Of a stretch of DNA of 64,000 bases, positions 16,028 through 25,012 are shown in pieces. The notes beneath the pieces are model-generated. The model searched no databases. It was not told where the DNA came from and was given only the letters and a program-made list of their open reading frames with translations. Origin of the DNA: Intrasporangiaceae bacterium URHB0013 (GTDB lineage Bacteria; Actinomycetota; Actinomycetes; Actinomycetales; Dermatophilaceae); the NCBI GenBank assembly GCA_000620545.1, contig KK211150.1, positions 62,001-126,000 on the forward strand, written 5' to 3'. Made by a program: the position numbers and the translations under genes. Every line of letters begins with the position of its first letter. Within the stretch, counting starts at the first letter, position 1.

Positions 16028-16993
16028 TCAGATCGCGCCGTCTGCCACCTCCACGTCCGACAGGAGAGCCTGCACCTCCGCCGTCGTCGGCATCGCCGTC
16101 GAGCACTCGAACCGGCCTGCGACGAGCGCGCCGGCGACGTTGGCGAAGTGGAGCGTGCGTTCGAGGTCCCAGCCCTCGAGCAGACCGTGCACGAGCGCTC
16201 CACCGAACGCGTCTCCCGCGCCCAGGCCGTTGACGACCCGGACCGGGAAGGGACCGACGGTGACCTGCTCGTCCGCTGTCATGGCGAAGACGCCGCGAGC
16301 GCCCAGCTTGACGACGGCGAGCTCGACGCCTGTCGCGAGCAGCGCCCGGCCCGCGCGTTCGGGGTCGGACTCACCCGTCGCGATCTCGCACTCCTCGACG
16401 TTGCCGACCGCGACGGTGGCGCGACGCACGGCCTCCCGGACCTGGTCGCGAGCCTCGTTCGGGTCGCGCCAGAAGACGGCCCGGTAGTCGAGGTCGAGGA
16501 CGGTCAGGGGCGCACGACCGCGCTCGTCCCACGCGGCATGGTGCGCAGCCCGGCTCGGCTCCTGGCTGAGCCCGGTGACCGTGGACCAGTACACCTTCGC
16601 ATCACGGATCGCCTGCAGCGGAAGGGATTCCGCCGTGATGAGCAGGTCGGGCGCAGTCGGGTAGCGATAGAACCAGATCGGGAAGTGGTCTGGCGGGAAC
16701 ACCTCGCAGAAGGTGACCGGGGTAGGCGGTCCGTCCGCGATGGTCTGCATGAGCGCGTCGTCCACGCCGAGCTGCAGCAGCTCACGGTGGATGAAGCGGC
16801 CGAAGGCGTCGGCGGCGGTGGCACTGACGAGTGCGGCGCGCCGGCCGTGCCGGGCGGCCGCGACGGTCACGTTGGCCGGGCTGCCTCCGAGGAACTTCTC
16901 GAACGAGCGCACCTCGTCGAGCGTGAGGCCGTGCTGGAGCGGGTAGAGGTCCACACCCACGCGACCGATCGCGACAAGGTCGTAGCTGGTCAT
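16028..16993 (-). CDS. iolC: PfkB-family carbohydrate kinase, probable 5-dehydro-2-deoxygluconokinase (IolC)
   Basis: 321 aa. PfkB/ribokinase fold: N-terminal FLGGSPANVTVAAARHG, C-terminal catalytic NGLGAGDAFGGALVHG with the conserved Asp. The segments IGRVGVDLYPLQHG, TPVTFCEVFPPDHFPIWFYRYP and VTGLSQEPSR are characteristic of IolC, which phosphorylates 5-dehydro-2-deoxygluconate in myo-inositol breakdown. No other iol gene is in the window, so a role outside the classical pathway is possible. ATG 16993 has a GGGAGG site. It is divergent from the beta-glucoside operon, with that operon's operators in the shared gap. Confidence 0.8.
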   Translation of the reverse strand: MTSYDLVAIGRVGVDLYPLQHGLTLDEVRSFEKFLGGSPANVTVAAARHGRRAALVSATAADAFGRFIHRELLQLGVDDALMQTIADGPPTPVTFCEVFPPDHFPIWFYRYPTAPDLLITAESLPLQAIRDAKVYWSTVTGLSQEPSRAAHHAAWDERGRAPLTVLDLDYRAVFWRDPNEARDQVREAVRRATVAVGNVEECEIATGESDPERAGRALLATGVELAVVKLGARGVFAMTADEQVTVGPFPVRVVNGLGAGDAFGGALVHGLLEGWDLERTLHFANVAGALVAGRFECSTAMPTTAEVQALLSDVEVADGAI

Positions 16994-17112
16994 GCGCGCC
17001 TCCCACCGGTGCCCGGGCCCGTGCCCGTCTGTGAACGTCCACGCTAGCGGCGATCAGGTCACGAAATGGTCACGGGCCTTGACCGCCGGGTGCTCCGCGC
17101 ACCATTCTCCTC

Positions 17113-17158
17113 GTGAGAGCGCTCTCACGGTCCGGTTTCCCGCACGGAGAGCGCTCCC
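17113..17158 (+). promoter_or_regulatory. Two CebR/LacI-type operators upstream of the sugar ABC operon
   Basis: GTGAGAGCGCTCTCAC (17113-17128) is a perfect 16-bp palindrome. GAGAGCGCTCCC (17147-17158) is a second, near-perfect copy. Their centres are 32 bp apart, about three turns. The core matches the Streptomyces CebR operator TGGGAGCGCTCCCA. The second copy sits just before a possible -10 CACAAT (17164-17169). The likely repressor is the LacI-type gene at the end of the same operon. Confidence 0.75.
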
Positions 17159-17194
17159 ACACCCACAATGGGGATGAGATCAAAGGAGCTCTCC

Positions 17195-18520
17195 ATGACA
17201 TCCCGTTCCACCCGGATCGGCGCGCCCGCCGTGCCCTCTCGCCACGTCGTCCTCGCCACCCTCACCGCCTCGCTGCTCGCCCTCTCGGCCTGCAGTTCGG
17301 CCTCGGGTGGCGACAGTCCCTCCACCCAGGTCGGCAGCACCAGCGGCGGCGAACAGGTCACGCTGACCCTCGCCACCTTCAACCAGTTCGGCTACGAGGA
17401 GCTCATCCCCGAGTTCGAGAAGTCGCACCCCAACATCAAGGTCACCCACAAGAAGGCCGCGACCTCCAACGAGGCCCGCGACAACTTCTTCACCCGCCTC
17501 TCGGCCGGCAGCGGTATGGCCGACGTCGAGGCCGTCGAGGTCGACTGGCTCCCGGAGATGCTCCAGTTCTCCGACAAGTTCACCGACCTCAGCTCCGCCG
17601 ACGTCCAGGGTCGCTGGCTCGACTGGAAGGCCAAGGCCGCCACCGACGCCGAAGGTCACCTCATCGGCTACGGCACGGACTCCGGTCCGGAGGCGATCTG
17701 CTACCGCAGCGATCTCTTCAAGGCCGCCGGCCTGCCCAGCGACCGCGAGTCGGTCGCGAAGATGTTCGGCAACACGTGGGAGAGCTACTTCGCCGCCGGC
17801 AAGCAGTTCAAGGCCAAGTCGAAGGTCCCCTTCTTCGACAGCATCGGCGCCACCTACCAGGGCATGGTCAACCAGCTCGAGGCCGCCTACGAGAACCCGA
17901 GCGACGACGCCATCAGGGCGACTGACAACGCCGCGGTCAAGAAGGTCTACGACCAGGTCGTCCAGGCCGGTATCGCCGACGGCCTGTCGGCCAAGCTCCA
18001 GCAGTGGGGCGACGACTGGACGGCGTCGTACCAGAAGGACGGGTTCGCGACGATGCTCTGCCCCGGCTGGATGGTCGGAGTCATCGAGGGCAACGCCAAG
18101 GGCGTCAAGGGCTGGGACGTCGCCAACACCTTCCCCGGCGGTGGCGGCAACTGGGGCGGTTCGTACCTGACCGTGCCGAAGCAGAGCGCCCACCCGAAGG
18201 AGGCCCAGCAGCTCGCCGCGTGGCTGACCGCGCCCGAGCAGCAGATCAAGGCCTTCCAGAAGGTCGGCGCCTTCCCGAGCCAGAAGCAGGCACTCGAGAG
18301 CCAGGACCTGCTGGCCTTCAAGGTCGCCTCCTTCAACAACGCGCCCACCGGCCAGATCTTCGCCGACCGCGCCAAGGCCGTGACCATCACGCCGTACAAG
18401 GGCACCCACTACTTCGCGATCAACGACGCGATGCAGCAGGCCCTGACCCGTGTCGAGCAGGGCGCCGCCCCTCAGGAGTCCTGGGACAAGTGGGTCGCTG
18501 ACGTCAAGGCCCTCGGCTGA
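17195..18520 (+). CDS. Sugar ABC transporter substrate-binding lipoprotein (CebE-like)
   Basis: 441 aa. An N-terminal signal peptide ends in the lipobox LSAC with Cys33 as the predicted lipid anchor, followed by a Ser/Gly-rich linker. The mature part is a family-1 solute-binding protein (VTLTLATFNQFGYEELIPEFEKSHP; FATMLCPGWMVGVIEG). With the following permeases, a GH1 beta-glucosidase and CebR-like operators it most likely captures cellobiose or related beta-glucosides. ATG 17195 has a strong ribosome site (AAAGGAG). Length equals typical CebE. The ligand is inferred from context. Confidence 0.85.
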   Translation: MTSRSTRIGAPAVPSRHVVLATLTASLLALSACSSASGGDSPSTQVGSTSGGEQVTLTLATFNQFGYEELIPEFEKSHPNIKVTHKKAATSNEARDNFFTRLSAGSGMADVEAVEVDWLPEMLQFSDKFTDLSSADVQGRWLDWKAKAATDAEGHLIGYGTDSGPEAICYRSDLFKAAGLPSDRESVAKMFGNTWESYFAAGKQFKAKSKVPFFDSIGATYQGMVNQLEAAYENPSDDAIRATDNAAVKKVYDQVVQAGIADGLSAKLQQWGDDWTASYQKDGFATMLCPGWMVGVIEGNAKGVKGWDVANTFPGGGGNWGGSYLTVPKQSAHPKEAQQLAAWLTAPEQQIKAFQKVGAFPSQKQALESQDLLAFKVASFNNAPTGQIFADRAKAVTITPYKGTHYFAINDAMQQALTRVEQGAAPQESWDKWVADVKALG

Positions 18521-18594
18521 CCGACCCCTCACGGAGGCGGGACACGCCCCCGCCCCCAGCACGAGCCAGCGGTATTGCCGCTGAGCGCCGAACC

Positions 18595-18637
18595 GCGGGT
18601 GGCCCGGTGACCTCTCACCCGGCACCGGGCCACCCGC
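18595..18637 (+). terminator. Intra-operon hairpin after the binding-protein gene
   Basis: A perfect 15-bp stem (GCGGGTGGCCCGGTG at 18595-18609 with its complement at 18623-18637). No T-run follows. It lies between the binding-protein and first permease genes, where such hairpins usually stabilise the upstream mRNA and partly reduce downstream expression. Confidence 0.65.
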
Positions 18638-18655
18638 CCGACGAGCGGATCCACC

Positions 18656-19690
18656 GTGACCGTCCAGTCCCCCGCACAGCCCCCGGGCACGACGCCGGGT
18701 ATGCCGTCGCGCGCCGGCGTGAGCACCCGCCCGGCTCCCGAGCTGCCGTCCTTCGCGCAGCGCTCCCCGATGAAGCCGCGTTCGGGATGGCGACGACGCC
18801 TGACCAAGCTCGACGAGAAGGCCGCGCCGTACGCCTACGTCTCGCCGTTCTTCGTCCTCTTCGGCGTCGTCGGGCTCTTCCCGCTGCTCTACACCGCCTG
18901 GGTCTCGCTCCACAAGTGGAGCCTCATCGGTGGCAAGGGTGACTACGTCGGGCTGAAGAACTACGGGGACGTCCTCGCCCAGCCCTACTTCTGGAACGCA
19001 CTGAAGAACACCGTGAGCATCTTCCTGCTCTCGAGCGTGCCGCAGGTGATCGCGGCCCTGCTCATCGCGGCCGCCCTCGACAGCGGGCTTCGCGCCCGGA
19101 CCTTCTGGCGGATGGGCGTGCTGCTGCCCTACGTCGTCGCGCCGGTCGCCGTCGCGTTGATCTTCAGCGACCTCTTCGGCGACAAGTTCGGTCTCGTCAA
19201 CCACCTGCTCGGCCTCGTCGGCATCGACCCGGTCCAGTGGCACAAGGACGTCCTCCCGAGCCATGTCGCCATCGCGACGATGGTCAACTTCCGCTGGACC
19301 GGCTACAACGCCCTCATCTTCCTGGCCGCCATGCAGGCCATCCCGCGCGACTACTACGAGGCCGCGATGATCGACGGGGCGGGTCGCATCCGCACCTTCT
19401 TCTCGATCACGGTCCCCCAGCTGCGCGCGACGATCATCTTCGTCGTCATCACCTCGACCATCGGCGGCCTGCAGATCTTCGACGAGCCACGGATGTACGA
19501 CCAGTACGGCCTCGGCGGCGCCGACCGCCAGTGGCAGACCTTGACCCTGTACCTCTACCAGCTGGGCTGGACGCAGAAGAACTTCGGCCGCGCGGCCGCC
19601 GTCGCCTGGATGCTCTTCCTCATCGTCATCGTCTTCGCGATCGTCAACTTCCTCGTCACCCGCCGGATCGCCTCGAAGGGACAGCGATGA
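18656..19690 (+). CDS. Sugar ABC transporter permease (CebF-like)
   Basis: 344 aa from GTG 18656. A Pro-rich cytosolic N-terminus of about 60 residues precedes six transmembrane helices. The EAA loop that contacts the ATPase reads YYEAAMIDGAGRIRTFFSITV. It is a MalF-type permease. The ATPase gene is not in this operon, as is usual for Ceb systems, which share the global ATPase MsiK. The stop overlaps the next start (ATGA). Predicted to move cellobiose or beta-glucosides with the following permease. Confidence 0.88.
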   Translation: MTVQSPAQPPGTTPGMPSRAGVSTRPAPELPSFAQRSPMKPRSGWRRRLTKLDEKAAPYAYVSPFFVLFGVVGLFPLLYTAWVSLHKWSLIGGKGDYVGLKNYGDVLAQPYFWNALKNTVSIFLLSSVPQVIAALLIAAALDSGLRARTFWRMGVLLPYVVAPVAVALIFSDLFGDKFGLVNHLLGLVGIDPVQWHKDVLPSHVAIATMVNFRWTGYNALIFLAAMQAIPRDYYEAAMIDGAGRIRTFFSITVPQLRATIIFVVITSTIGGLQIFDEPRMYDQYGLGGADRQWQTLTLYLYQLGWTQKNFGRAAAVAWMLFLIVIVFAIVNFLVTRRIASKGQR

Positions 19691-20544
19691 GCACCTCGAC
19701 CCTGCGCCGCGGAAGCAGGCTGGTGCGCCGCACCCAGGCCAGCCCGACGGCATACGTCATCCTGGCCGTCGTCCTCGTCGGGTCCGCCTTCCCGCTCTGG
19801 TGGTCCTTCGTCATCGGGAGCAAGGACTCCGCCGCCATCGTGCAGGACCCGTTCTCGTTCATCCCGGGCGGCCACTTCCTCCAGAACGCGAGCACCGTCG
19901 TCACGACGATCCCGTTCTGGAAGGCCCTCGGCAACAGCATCTTCGTCAGCACGACGGTGGCCCTGTTCGTCGTGCTCTTCTCGGCGATGGCCGGCTTCGC
20001 CTTCGCCAAGCTGCGCTTCCGCGGTCGCTCGGGCCTGCTCGTCTTCGTCATCGCAACGATGGCCGTGCCGACGCAGCTCGGCATCGTGCCGCTGTTCATC
20101 GTCATGAGCAAGCTCGGCTGGATCGGCAGCCTCTGGGCCGTGATCCTGCCCAGCGCCGTCAGCGCCTTCGGTGTCTTCTGGATGACGCAGTACCTCCAGG
20201 AGGCCCTGCCCGACGAGCTCATCGAGGCCTCGCGCGTCGACGGCGCGTCCACGCTGCGGACCTTCTGGTCCATCGCACTGCCCGCCGCCCGACCGGGCGC
20301 GGCGATGCTCGGCCTGTTCACCTTCATCGCGACGTGGACCAACTTCTTCTGGCCGTTCATCATCCTCGACCCCGGCAACCCGACGCTGCCCGTCGCCCTC
20401 CAGCAGCTCCAGGCGGCGTACTTCGTCGACTACTCGCTCGTGCTCAACGGGGTCGTGCTCATGGCGCTGCCCCTCATCGTCCTGTTCGTCTTCGCCGGGA
20501 GGCAGCTCGTCGCCGGCATCATGCAAGGAGCAGTCAAGGGATGA
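19687..20544 (+). CDS. Sugar ABC transporter permease (CebG-like)
   Basis: 285 aa, MalG-type. Six hydrophobic helices and the EAA loop IEASRVDGASTLRTFWSIAL with the conserved Gly. It forms the channel with the preceding permease. Its start overlaps the preceding stop and its stop overlaps the beta-glucosidase start (both ATGA), so E-F-G-glucosidase-repressor form one tightly coupled operon from the first permease on. Confidence 0.9.
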   Translation: MSTSTLRRGSRLVRRTQASPTAYVILAVVLVGSAFPLWWSFVIGSKDSAAIVQDPFSFIPGGHFLQNASTVVTTIPFWKALGNSIFVSTTVALFVVLFSAMAGFAFAKLRFRGRSGLLVFVIATMAVPTQLGIVPLFIVMSKLGWIGSLWAVILPSAVSAFGVFWMTQYLQEALPDELIEASRVDGASTLRTFWSIALPAARPGAAMLGLFTFIATWTNFFWPFIILDPGNPTLPVALQQLQAAYFVDYSLVLNGVVLMALPLIVLFVFAGRQLVAGIMQGAVKG

Positions 20545-22070
20545 CCGCCCAGACCCGTACTCATCAGCCCGTCGCCACGCCGACCACGAATCTCCTTGTG
20601 GCACCGTCGCGCCCGGTGCCTCAGGACTTCGTCCTCGGCGTCGCGACCGCGGCCTTCCAGATCGAGGGTGCCCGTCACGCGGACGGTCGCACCGACTCCA
20701 TCTGGGACACCTTCTCGCACACGCCCGGCGCCGTCGTCGACGGCGACACGGGCGACGTCGCCTGCGAGCACTACACGAGGTATGCCGCTGACGTCGCCCT
20801 CATGAAGTCGCTGGGGATGCAGTCGTACCGCTTCTCGACGTCGTGGGACCGGATCTGCCCCGACGGCGGCCCAGTCAACGCCAAGGGCCTCGACTTCTAC
20901 GAGCGGCTCGTCGACTCCCTCCTCGAGTCCGGCATCGCGCCGTGGCTGACGCTCTACCACTGGGACCTGCCGCAGGTCCTCGAGGACCGCGGTGGGTGGA
21001 CGTCGCGCGAGACCGTCGACCGCTTCGTCGACTACGCCCTCGCCGTGCACGACCGGCTCGGCGACCGCGTCCGCACGTGGACGACCCTCAACGAGCCGTT
21101 CTGCTCGGCCTTCCTCGGCTACACCGCAGGCATGCACGCACCGGGGCGCACGTCGCCGGCCGACGGCCTGGCCGCCGCGCACCACCTCCTGCTCGGTCAC
21201 GGCCGGGTCGTGCAGGAGCTGCGTGCACGCGACGCCGCGCTCGAGCTCGGGCTGACGCTGAACTTCACGGTCGCGGACCCGCTCGACCCGTCCGACCCGC
21301 GCGACGTCGACGCCGCGCGCCGCGTCGACGCGCAGATGAACCGGATCTTCCTCGACCCGATCTTCAAGGCTGAGTACCCCGCCGACCTGCTCGAGGACGT
21401 CCGCCACCTGGGACTCGAGGACCACATCAGGGACGGCGACCTCGAGGTGATCTCGACGCCCATCGACGTCCTCGGCGTCAACTACTACAACGGCGAGGCC
21501 ATCAGCCACGCGCCGCCGGCCGCCGCCCTCGACGACAGCCTCAACGGCGGCCGGGTCACGCGCTCGCCCTTCCCCGCGGCCGACGACTCCCACCGCCACC
21601 CGCGCGGGCTGCCCGTCACGGCCATGGATTGGGAGATCCAGCCCGAGGGCCTCACCCGCCTGCTCGTGCGCCTGCACCAGGACTACGCCGGCCCGGCCGG
21701 GGTGGCGCTGCACGTGACGGAGAACGGTGCCGCCTTCGACGACGCCCCTGACGAGCACGGCTTCGTCGACGACCGCGGCCGGACGGCATACGTCCGCGCC
21801 CACCTCGGCGCCATCCTCGACGCCGTCGACGCGGGGGTCCCCGTGCGCGGCTACTTCTACTGGTCGCTGCTCGACAACTTCGAATGGGCCTGGGGCTACG
21901 CCAAGCGCTTCGGTATCGTCCGAGTCGACTACGACACCCAGGTGCGCACTCCCAAGGCGAGCGCGCTCGACTATGCCCGCATCATCGCGACGCGCCAGCT
22001 CCCCACCCCGTGGGCCGATCTGGACGGGAGCGACGGCGGCGACGACCACGCAGGAGAATCGCAGGCATGA
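20541..22070 (+). CDS. GH1 family beta-glucosidase
   Basis: 509 aa. Glycoside hydrolase family 1: the acid/base Glu185 lies in TLNEPF and the nucleophile Glu394 in HVTENG; FVLGVATAAFQIEGA opens the barrel and GYFYWSLLDNFEWAWGY closes it. No signal peptide, so it hydrolyses imported cellobiose or beta-glucosides to glucose in the cytosol. Streptomyces BglC is the functional analogue and also sits with cebEFG. Start ATG 20541 overlaps the permease stop. Expression is expected to be relieved by cellobiose through the operon's own repressor. Confidence 0.92.
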   Translation: MTAQTRTHQPVATPTTNLLVAPSRPVPQDFVLGVATAAFQIEGARHADGRTDSIWDTFSHTPGAVVDGDTGDVACEHYTRYAADVALMKSLGMQSYRFSTSWDRICPDGGPVNAKGLDFYERLVDSLLESGIAPWLTLYHWDLPQVLEDRGGWTSRETVDRFVDYALAVHDRLGDRVRTWTTLNEPFCSAFLGYTAGMHAPGRTSPADGLAAAHHLLLGHGRVVQELRARDAALELGLTLNFTVADPLDPSDPRDVDAARRVDAQMNRIFLDPIFKAEYPADLLEDVRHLGLEDHIRDGDLEVISTPIDVLGVNYYNGEAISHAPPAAALDDSLNGGRVTRSPFPAADDSHRHPRGLPVTAMDWEIQPEGLTRLLVRLHQDYAGPAGVALHVTENGAAFDDAPDEHGFVDDRGRTAYVRAHLGAILDAVDAGVPVRGYFYWSLLDNFEWAWGYAKRFGIVRVDYDTQVRTPKASALDYARIIATRQLPTPWADLDGSDGGDDHAGESQA

Positions 22071-23098
22071 GCGACGGGACGTTGGCCACCCCCGTCGGGC
22101 GACCCACCCTCGAGGAGGTCGCCCGGGTGGCCGGCGTGTCCCGCGCCACGGTCTCGCGAGTCATCAACGGCTCACCCCGGGTGAGTGCCGACGTGCTCGC
22201 CGTCGTCGAGAAGGCGATCGCCGAGCTCGACTACGTGCCCAACCGGGCCGCGCGGTCGCTCGTGGCGCGGGCCACCATGTCGATCGCGCTCGTCGTACCC
22301 GAGGACGCACACCGCTTCTTCGGGGACCCGTACTTCGCCGATGTCGTGCAGGGCATCAGTGACCGGCTCGACGACAGCGACTACGTGCTCAACCTCCAGC
22401 TCACCCACCCGAGCACGCCGTCGGAGAAGACCAAGCGCTACCTGCTCGGTGGCAACGTCGACGGAGCCCTGGTCGTGTCGCACCACTCGGGCGACCACTT
22501 CCTCGCCTCGCTCGGCCGCTCGCTGCCCGTTGTCTTCGGCGGCCGGCCACTCGGCGACGTCGCCAACCCCGGCGACTACTACATCGACGTCGACAACCGC
22601 CTCGGTGCCAGGCGTGCCGTCGAGCACCTCGTCTCCCGTGGTCGACGGCGCATCGCGACCATCACCGGACCCGCCGACATGCCTGCCTCCGTCGACCGAG
22701 AGCTCGGGTGGCGCGATGCCCTCGCCGCGGCCGGGCTGCCCGACCACCGTCTGGCGCGGGGCGACTTCACCGAGGCCGGTGGCATCCGCGCCGCCCTGGC
22801 CCTCATCGACGAGCACTCCGACCTCGACGCGCTCTTCGTCGCGAGCGACCTCATGGCGAGCGGCGCGCTGCTCGCGCTGGACGAGCGCGGCCTGCGTGTG
22901 CCGGACGACGTGGCGATCGTCGGCTTCGACAACAGCCCGTACGCGACGCGCGGCAAGGTCGGCCTGACCACCGTCGCGCAGCCGGCCCAGGAGATGGGCG
23001 TCGTCATGGCGGACACCCTGCTGCGACTGCTCGACGGCGCGTCCCCGCCGCGTGTGACGACCCTCGACACCCAGCTGATCGTCCGCGACTCCGCCTGA
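22067..23098 (+). CDS. LacI family transcriptional repressor (CebR-like)
   Basis: 343 aa. N-terminal HTH (TLEEVARVAGVSRATVSRVI, residues 14-33) with the hinge helix segment YVPNRAARSLV, then a periplasmic-binding-protein-like sensor domain ending in VGFDNSPYATRGKVGLTTVAQP. Typical LacI size. The GAGAGCGCTC operators upstream of the operon are the probable targets, giving autoregulation because the gene is the last of the operon it controls. In Streptomyces cebR is a separate upstream gene, so the order here differs. Effector, probably cellobiose, is inferred. Confidence 0.88.
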   Translation: MSDGTLATPVGRPTLEEVARVAGVSRATVSRVINGSPRVSADVLAVVEKAIAELDYVPNRAARSLVARATMSIALVVPEDAHRFFGDPYFADVVQGISDRLDDSDYVLNLQLTHPSTPSEKTKRYLLGGNVDGALVVSHHSGDHFLASLGRSLPVVFGGRPLGDVANPGDYYIDVDNRLGARRAVEHLVSRGRRRIATITGPADMPASVDRELGWRDALAAAGLPDHRLARGDFTEAGGIRAALALIDEHSDLDALFVASDLMASGALLALDERGLRVPDDVAIVGFDNSPYATRGKVGLTTVAQPAQEMGVVMADTLLRLLDGASPPRVTTLDTQLIVRDSA

Positions 23099-23113
23099 CC
23101 CACCCGTGGTGCC

Positions 23114-23306
23114 CGTCGAGTGCTCACTTTCCCACGCCACCCGCCCTCCCCCGCACGTCGAGTGGTCACTCCCGCACACCACCCGCCCTCCCCCGCACGT
23201 CGAGTGGTCACTCCCGCACACCACCCGCCCCCTCCCCCCGCACTCGACTGGTCACTCCCGCACACGACCCGCCCTCTCCCGCACTCGAGTGGTCGCTCCC
23301 GCACAC
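23114..23306 (+). repeat. Left array: five copies of a 17-bp repeat core, period about 42 bp
   Basis: Core GTCGAGTGGTCACTCCC starts near 23114 (variant GTGCTCACTTTCCC), 23156, 23198, 23243 and 23284. Spacers of about 25 bp are C-rich and similar (CACACCACCCGCCCTCCCC). The core has 5-bp inverted arms (GAGTG/CACTC). The same core in the opposite orientation forms the array at 25013-25279. No gene is present here. Confidence 0.85.
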
Positions 23307-23350
23307 CCTCGGCGGGTGCACCCAGCGGGCCGCCGAGTCGGGCCTGTTGC

Positions 23351-24379
23351 TCACGCGGCGTGATGGTGCCACCACCGCTCGTCACGCTGGAGAGCAAGGT
23401 CCAGGGCATGACGTGAGAAGAAGCGCGGCTCACAGTTGGCCAGGTTCAGCGCGGCTTCGTCACAGCCGAGGGCTGCGGCAAATCGGAGCACGCAATCTTG
23501 CCTCGCTGCCGTGGAGGCCAGGTCCGACTTCCAGATCTCTTCAACCCTCCGGCCGTCGCGTTCGAAACCTGCACGCCGTGCCTCATCGTGGCCACGCTGA
23601 TCGTCTCCAGAGTGGTACTCCTCGCCCTGATACTCCCCAACGACGCGTTGCTCCTCCCAGCTGAGATCCGCCACCCCGAGGAACTCCCCCGAGTCGCTGA
23701 TGATGGCCTGGTTCAGCGCCGGTTCCGGCAGCCCACACCTCGTCAGCATGAGCCTCGCCAGGGTCTCGCGCGGCGAGTGAGATCCGATTCGGACCTCGTC
23801 CAGCGCCTCGACCAGCGTGCGCTTTCCACGTGGCCTCACTCGCTTGGACAGCGACCGAGCAAGAGGTTGCACAGACATGAGCCGAGTGGCGACGGCGTCC
23901 CCCATGACGATGAGGTCGTCGAGACCAACGGGCTTTCCCCGGCCGACGAGTTCCCCGAGATCCACCCAGGTGTCGGGCAGGCCGACCACGCGTAGGCCCT
24001 CCACCTCAACGACTGACCGCTCGTGCAGCACCCGGTGGCACGCGCTTCCCGGGCGGCGGACACGGGGTGCGTCCAGGGGGAGGATGAAGTGCAACCGCTG
24101 GTCGTTCTCGATGGCGTACGACAGAGGGAGCCCGTGCAGCTGCGCAGCAGTGGTGTGGGAGAACGCTGCGTCGGGGCGCAGTACGGGCAGCAAGCCACGA
24201 GCGCGATCGACCACATCGACCGGCGGCGAGGTGGCCCGCACACCGCGGAACGGCCGCAGGAAATGCTCCGAGTCGAGGAGTCGGCGGGGGAGCCCAACCG
24301 CCAAACCTTCACTCGTCAGGAAAGGTTGACGGGCTCCGTCGGAAACCACCGGCGAGTTCAGTGGCGCCCGCACGAGCAC
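23351..24379 (-). CDS. AbiEi-like / DUF559-type nuclease-fold protein
   Basis: 342 aa if it starts at GTG 24379; the true start is uncertain, and this one overlaps the upstream gene by 22 nt with no ribosome site. The N-terminal part (AFSHTTAAQLHGLPL, then HRVLHERSVVEVEGLRVVGL) resembles AbiEi-antitoxin-like proteins of actinobacteria. The C-terminal part (ADLSWEEQRVVGEYQGEEYH) has the D...ExxG pattern of DUF559/Vsr-like PD-(D/E)xK nucleases. Such genes are common single orphans in actinobacterial accessory regions; their role is unknown. Codon use looks less G/C-biased than in neighbours, suggesting transfer. It lies inside the island bounded by the inverted repeat arrays. Confidence 0.6.
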   Translation of the reverse strand: MLVRAPLNSPVVSDGARQPFLTSEGLAVGLPRRLLDSEHFLRPFRGVRATSPPVDVVDRARGLLPVLRPDAAFSHTTAAQLHGLPLSYAIENDQRLHFILPLDAPRVRRPGSACHRVLHERSVVEVEGLRVVGLPDTWVDLGELVGRGKPVGLDDLIVMGDAVATRLMSVQPLARSLSKRVRPRGKRTLVEALDEVRIGSHSPRETLARLMLTRCGLPEPALNQAIISDSGEFLGVADLSWEEQRVVGEYQGEEYHSGDDQRGHDEARRAGFERDGRRVEEIWKSDLASTAARQDCVLRFAAALGCDEAALNLANCEPRFFSRHALDLALQRDERWWHHHAA

Positions 24380-24882
24380 GGTCCCGCTTCGGCCCCGTCA
24401 AGGATCGCCGAGAACGTGCCGGGTCGTGGCTGCGACTCCGGCCGGCAAGAGTAGCCGGCCTCCCACGGGAAGGCGCCGCCGACCGACCACGTCAGCTGGT
24501 ACGCGGGCACGGACTTGAGGAGCGGGCCGGCGTAGAAGCGGTTCGCGACGAAGAGGATGTCGCCCGGGTTCGGAACTCTCTCGACGAGGAAGCTCTCGCT
24601 CCGTCCCGGAAACCGAAGCACCTCACCGGGGACGAGCACTCGGCCGTCGTGGACCATTGCGAACACGCCGTTCAACAGGCGAGCGGAATCTGCTTGGTCA
24701 AGCCCGAAGACCAGGAGCTCGGGGTGGCCAAGGCCGAAGAAGCCAGTCGTGTAGCAGAAGGACGTGGGGACAGATTGGCCGTACCTGCCCACCACGTGCT
24801 GCAGGAAGCAACCGTGGTTGCGAATCGCCTCCTGAACTCTGCGGTCGTACTGGTCCAGCCACTGCACGGGTTCGGTATCCAT
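24358..24882 (-). CDS. DUF4262 domain-containing protein
   Basis: 174 aa from ATG 24882, which has a strong ribosome site (AAGAAGGAG). DUF4262 features: NHGCFLQHVVGRYGQSVPTSFCYTTGF, then GHPELLVFGLD and a C-terminal AGYSCRPESQPRPG. The family is of unknown function and is frequent in mobile or accessory regions. It precedes the nuclease-like gene on the same strand with a slight overlap, so the two may be co-expressed. The right repeat array lies just upstream, where its promoter should be. Confidence 0.75.
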   Translation of the reverse strand: MDTEPVQWLDQYDRRVQEAIRNHGCFLQHVVGRYGQSVPTSFCYTTGFFGLGHPELLVFGLDQADSARLLNGVFAMVHDGRVLVPGEVLRFPGRSESFLVERVPNPGDILFVANRFYAGPLLKSVPAYQLTWSVGGAFPWEAGYSCRPESQPRPGTFSAILDGAEAGPCSCGRH

Positions 24883-25012
24883 CCTTGCTCCTTCTTGTCC
24901 GCGGAGTGGCCACGTTAGGAAGGACAGCGCCCCTCGAGTGCACCCCGATGACTGAGCTGTGGATGATGCGCTGCCGTGGGAAGGGCTGGGGAAAACCTGC
25001 GTTCCCGCGTAC

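Noticed and set aside
23351-24882. Insertion sequence or prophage remnant
   Set aside because: No transposase, integrase or phage gene; the arrays are not simple terminal repeats with target duplications.
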